Assembly (NCBI GenBank): GCA_028284345.1
Contig: JANQRY010000006.1
Span: 186,001 to 250,000 of the forward strand
Source: Hyphococcus sp.
GTDB lineage: Bacteria > Pseudomonadota > Alphaproteobacteria > Caulobacterales > Parvularculaceae
DNA: 64,000 nucleotides
Direction of reading: 5' to 3'
In this document: positions 60,583-64,000 of the stretch, piece after piece
Position numbering within the stretch: position 1 is the first letter of the stretch
Layout: every line of letters begins with the position of its first letter
Position numbers and translations under genes: made by a program
The notes under the pieces: model-generated
Database searches by the model: none
The model's input: the letters and a program-made list of their open reading frames with translations, nothing else
Told to the model about the DNA's origin: nothing

Positions 60583-60666
60583 AGCCTGATGCGAGGGGCG
60601 ATGCGGCGCGCGCGGCATCGCCTCCGTTCGGGCCCGTCGGCGCCGGTATCCTGAAGGAGGAGAAGC

Positions 60667-61188
60667 ATGTCGCAAGTTCTCGAAGAGGAAAAATCGTCGA
60701 AACCAGCCGCCACGCCGCAACCGTCCAACGTTCTGACTTGCGCGACGCGCGGGTCCGTCACGATTAACTGCCCGGTCGAATTTGTCTGGCAGGTCTTCAT
60801 CGACTTCCCGAAATGGTCCGTGACCGTCAAGAAGGCGGAATTGGTGAAGGGCGAGTGGGACAAGGAGGGCGGGGTGGTTCTGGTCACCAAGCAGGACGAT
60901 GTCGGCCTGCAGCCCATGCTTATTGAGAACCTGCGGGTCAAACCGCACACGCAGCTCGTCTACAAAGTCGACTCCAAGGACGGCGATCAGGTGCGCGGGT
61001 TTCTCGACGTGACCTTTCAGGACCTCGGCGACAGGACGCAGGTGACCTATAGCAACTACGTCACCTACACGAATGTGTTCGAGTCGCTGAGCCAGTGCCA
61101 TGGCGACGCCGCGGATCGGGAGATGGAGGAGAATTTCCTCACGCTCTACAAGGATTACGCCGAAAAGACGTATGCGGAACGCGGCTAG
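60667..61188 (+). CDS. SRPBCC/START-like family protein
   Basis: GSVTINCPVEFVWQVFIDFPKWSVTVKKAELVKGEWDKEGGVVLVT...; SD AAGGAGGAGAAGC. Confidence 0.75.
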   Translation: MSQVLEEEKSSKPAATPQPSNVLTCATRGSVTINCPVEFVWQVFIDFPKWSVTVKKAELVKGEWDKEGGVVLVTKQDDVGLQPMLIENLRVKPHTQLVYKVDSKDGDQVRGFLDVTFQDLGDRTQVTYSNYVTYTNVFESLSQCHGDAADREMEENFLTLYKDYAEKTYAERG

Positions 61189-61278
61189 ACCCGGGCCGCC
61201 CCGGGTCCCGTCGCTGCGCCGGAATTCATGCGCGTTGTCAGTTCGGAACAACAGGCGGCGATTGCCGGCGAGGCGCCG

Positions 61279-61902
61279 CTAAACGCCGCCGACGTTTTCG
61301 TCGTTGACGTGCAAGATAACCTCTTTGGGGGTCGCCTTTTGAACGGTCTGCCCCGCTATGCATGCATTTTCTGCGGCGCGAATAAAGGACTTCAGCTTAT
61401 CAAGCGGTTCCGGGCTGTCGATAAAAACATGGGTTTCGAAAAAATCCGCTCCAGCCGCAACATTATCCACATCATCTCGACCACTGTCTTCGATAGACAA
61501 CGAGGTGGCGTACCGCGCCCGCTGTTCGACCCGCATGTTGTCAATTTTCAGGTTTTGCCTTCTGGCGAGGATTGTGATGTGGGTCATCAGACAGAAAACA
61601 ACGCCTACGGAAAAATACATCAGAGGAGACGGCGCCGAATCGAAACCGCCGCCTGTGACGCCTTCATCGGAGATAATTTCGAACACGCCCCAGCCCGGCA
61701 CATTTGTGGAAACGCGCGCGCGCTTTAGGAGTGCGCCCTCCAGCATACTCTCCGCAACGACATCAAGATCGAAATTCAGCTTTTCGCCGGGCTTTGCTTT
61801 TTTGAAGGGAACCGCCTCGAAGGCTTTTGGCGCTGCAGAATCTGGCGTTTTCTGCACAATCGTGTTGTCGTTCATCTCCCATTTGACAGTCGTCATCTGC
61901 AC
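61279..61902 (-). CDS. OsmC-like family protein
   Basis: GGGFDSAPSPLMYFSVGVVFCLMTHITILARRQNLKIDNMRVEQRARY and second Cys segment AAENACIAGQTV. Confidence 0.75.
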   Translation of the reverse strand: MQMTTVKWEMNDNTIVQKTPDSAAPKAFEAVPFKKAKPGEKLNFDLDVVAESMLEGALLKRARVSTNVPGWGVFEIISDEGVTGGGFDSAPSPLMYFSVGVVFCLMTHITILARRQNLKIDNMRVEQRARYATSLSIEDSGRDDVDNVAAGADFFETHVFIDSPEPLDKLKSFIRAAENACIAGQTVQKATPKEVILHVNDENVGGV

Positions 61903-62357
61903 ATATTCCTTTTTCTGTTACGCGTTAAAGAGAGCGATTTGGCCTCAGGCAATTCGACTCTGAAGGGGGCGGAAATCATGCGGCGGCGCGATGCCGGAAA
62001 GCGAGGCGGTTCCCATCGTCCGGCCTGTCAGAGCCTCAAGCAATCAATTTCAACCTCTGGGAATGATCTAACGTAATGAGCGACGGGGCGCTTTCAAAAT
62101 AAACATAAAGTATGTTATGAGTCAAATGACGAGCCTTGTCGCCAATACAAGCGCCAAACTCGTCTACGAACTGGTTTTTGTACGGAACAAATGGGGTTCC
62201 AGCGGGTTTTAAGCGGGCAAGTACATTTGAAGCCGATGAAATTGGAAACGATCGATGCTCGTTCGGTTGCGCTTCCGCGAACGCCGCCCGAGTCGTCGAT
62301 CTGCAAATTAACGTGAGCGCGCGCAATGCGATTGGGCGACCGAATTGATAAAGGAGA

Positions 62358-63323
62358 ATGCTAGCGATGCAGGAAATTGACAGCCTGGCGAGAGAAACGC
62401 GCGGGACGCTTGGATATGCCGATGACGGCGTCGCCGGGGCTTCAGGCGCGCCTCTGCGATATGAGCTTTTTCATAGCGCGAAATCGATCTGCTCGCAGAA
62501 AGTACGCGCCGTTCTCGCGCATCACGAAATTCCATATCTCGACAGAGAGATGGACGTGATGAAAGGGGATAATTTTACGCCGAGCTATGTGCATTTGCGT
62601 CTGCTGGGCTGCGAACGTATCGGGGCGCCGTTGGCGAAGTCCCATAAGGGCAGCACATCGGTAAAATCAGCGGGGTGCGATCCGTGTGTGGTCCCGACAT
62701 TGATCGATTGGGAACAGAATGCGGTGCTCGTCGATTCCAAACGGATTTGTCTTGAGTTGGATGAAACGGTTGCTGAAGAAAACAAGCTCATGCCGAAGGC
62801 GCTCGCCGACGACATCAGTCGGGAACTGGAACATGTTGATGATCTGCCCAATGTTCAAATGCTGTTGGCGAAGGCCCCTGGGGGCGTCGACACCAACGTC
62901 GCCAAGCTTGGTCTTAACAGCGGAATTTACACGGGGAGCAGAATAGAGTTTTGTAGGCGTTTCATGGAGAAGTCCGCCGACGACCCCCGCCTGATGGAGG
63001 CTTATTCCGCTAAGATCGACAAAGAGAGCTGCGCGGCGAGCGAGCTGTTCAGCGATCAGGCTGTGGAGATCGCCTATGACGTCGCGGAAAACGCTTGCGG
63101 CGAACTTGAGAAGAAACTCGCGAAGCGTGGTTCCGCATGGCTGTTCGGCGACAAGGTCACGATGGCCGATGTCTTCTGGGGAATAGAGCTGTTGCGGTTT
63201 AGGAACCTGGGCACGGCGTCGTTCTGGGACGACGGGCGTCTTCCACATGTCGCGCACTATGTGAGCGCTGTGTCGGCGCTTCCGTCGATCAGAAAAGCGA
63301 CAATGGGAGACGCGCTTTTTTGA
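62358..63323 (+). CDS. Glutathione S-transferase family protein resembling LinD/PcpC-type reductive dehalogenases
   Basis: YELFHSAKSICSQKVRAVLAHHEIPY (GST N-domain with Ser/Cys), CDPCVVPTLIDWEQNAVLVDSKRICLEL, WLFGDKVTMADVFWGIELLRFRNLG. Confidence 0.75.
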   Translation: MLAMQEIDSLARETRGTLGYADDGVAGASGAPLRYELFHSAKSICSQKVRAVLAHHEIPYLDREMDVMKGDNFTPSYVHLRLLGCERIGAPLAKSHKGSTSVKSAGCDPCVVPTLIDWEQNAVLVDSKRICLELDETVAEENKLMPKALADDISRELEHVDDLPNVQMLLAKAPGGVDTNVAKLGLNSGIYTGSRIEFCRRFMEKSADDPRLMEAYSAKIDKESCAASELFSDQAVEIAYDVAENACGELEKKLAKRGSAWLFGDKVTMADVFWGIELLRFRNLGTASFWDDGRLPHVAHYVSAVSALPSIRKATMGDALF

Positions 63324-63659
63324 CGAATGGCGCCGCCAGCGCAGGGGAGCATACGCGTCGTCTTGCTCGCCGCCTGCTATCTTATTGATATGATATGAGG
63401 GGGTGGTGCCCAGGGCGATTTCTAAACCGGATAAACCTTATTTGGCGCACATAAGGCATTGAAATAATTCCGTTTATTCGGACAGCCCCGAGCAGCAAAG
63501 CCGACAAAACGGGGGCTGTACAAGGGGGCTGATGGTTCGGTGATCGCAGGGAGCTCTATTTCATAGGCGGCTACCCATCTAGTAAGGCCGAGAACTTTTT
63601 AACGCTGGAGCAATTGTGTGGCATCTCTTCAGTCGAACATTCTTTTGGGAGATCGATTG

Positions 63660-64000
63660 ATGAGAACTGCTTCACTTCACCTGCTTTTTTGGGCCTTGGC
63701 TTTTACTGTTTCCTGCCAGAACCAGATAGAGAGTGATGAAGCGGTTAAAAACGCTATTATAGCAACAACGCAGCCCGAAACACTGAGACCAGTTGAGATG
63801 GGAGAGCATGTTCGTAGCTTGCTCGAAGCCCAAGACTACCATGAAGCGCGCATTTGGTATTTTCGGGGATTTGCGAGATCTTCTGTAGAAAGTGAACTCA
63901 CTGACAACTACGCCCTTACGGCATTTAGCCAGCATGCCAAGTCGACGCCGAAGTTCAAGCACATCATAGATATTGAAATCGAAACACTTCGGGCTGTCGT
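63660..64000 (+). CDS. Hypothetical putative lipoprotein, truncated by window end
   Basis: ATG 63660: MRTASLHLLFWALAFTVSCQNQIESDEAVKNAIIATTQPETLRPVEMGEHVRSLLEAQDYHEARIWYF...; open to the end (hence absent from the ORF track); VSC lipobox. Confidence 0.55.
   Translation, partial: MRTASLHLLFWALAFTVSCQNQIESDEAVKNAIIATTQPETLRPVEMGEHVRSLLEAQDYHEARIWYFRGFARSSVESELTDNYALTAFSQHAKSTPKFKHIIDIEIETLRAV

Noticed and set aside
1-64000. CRISPR arrays, rRNA, tRNA, insertion sequences
   Set aside because: No direct-repeat/spacer series, no rRNA-like or cloverleaf sequence and no transposase motifs seen on manual reading; tRNAscan/CRISPR tools would be decisive.

Overview
High-GC alphaproteobacterial chromosome segment; the gene content suggests a Caulobacterales/Parvularculales-like relative (inference). 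Most of the window is dense housekeeping sequence: the 3' end of glcB; a Moco operon (moaA-D-E-B-C, moeA, mobA); a nucleoside deaminase; upp; a questin-oxidase-like gene; a DsbA-like/M48/rne block; amiC-mrcA-prfB; nuoJKLMN-birA-coaX-rnj-DUF1467; mgtE; mipZ; pyk; the cytochrome bc1 operon; trmL; ndk; a complete phage-shock (pspF / pspABC) locus; and ppx/gppA. From about 53 kb the window becomes accessory: two TonB-dependent receptors (TBDRs) flank a FecI/FecR pair, followed by SRPBCC, OsmC and a GST resembling LinD/PcpC-type reductive dehalogenases. Points that ordinary ORF calling misses: (1) prfB needs the RF2 programmed +1 frameshift (AGGAGG CGT CTT TGA C), so the track ORF starting at 19064 is truncated. 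(2) The second TBDR is a mosaic with an internal signal-peptide-like segment preceded by a strong SD and an in-frame GTG, plus an upstream 21-aa leader peptide. (3) A PEP-CTERM-like anchored protein is interrupted by a -1 frame change at a T5/A5 run next to the stop. (4) Small untracked ORFs lie at both ends of the psp operon, with a sigma-54 promoter in front. (5) A membrane-anchored GH24 lysozyme-like protein lacks the usual catalytic Asp. No CRISPR arrays, rRNAs, tRNAs or clear transposons were recognised. All family calls come from reading the sequence; no database searches were run.
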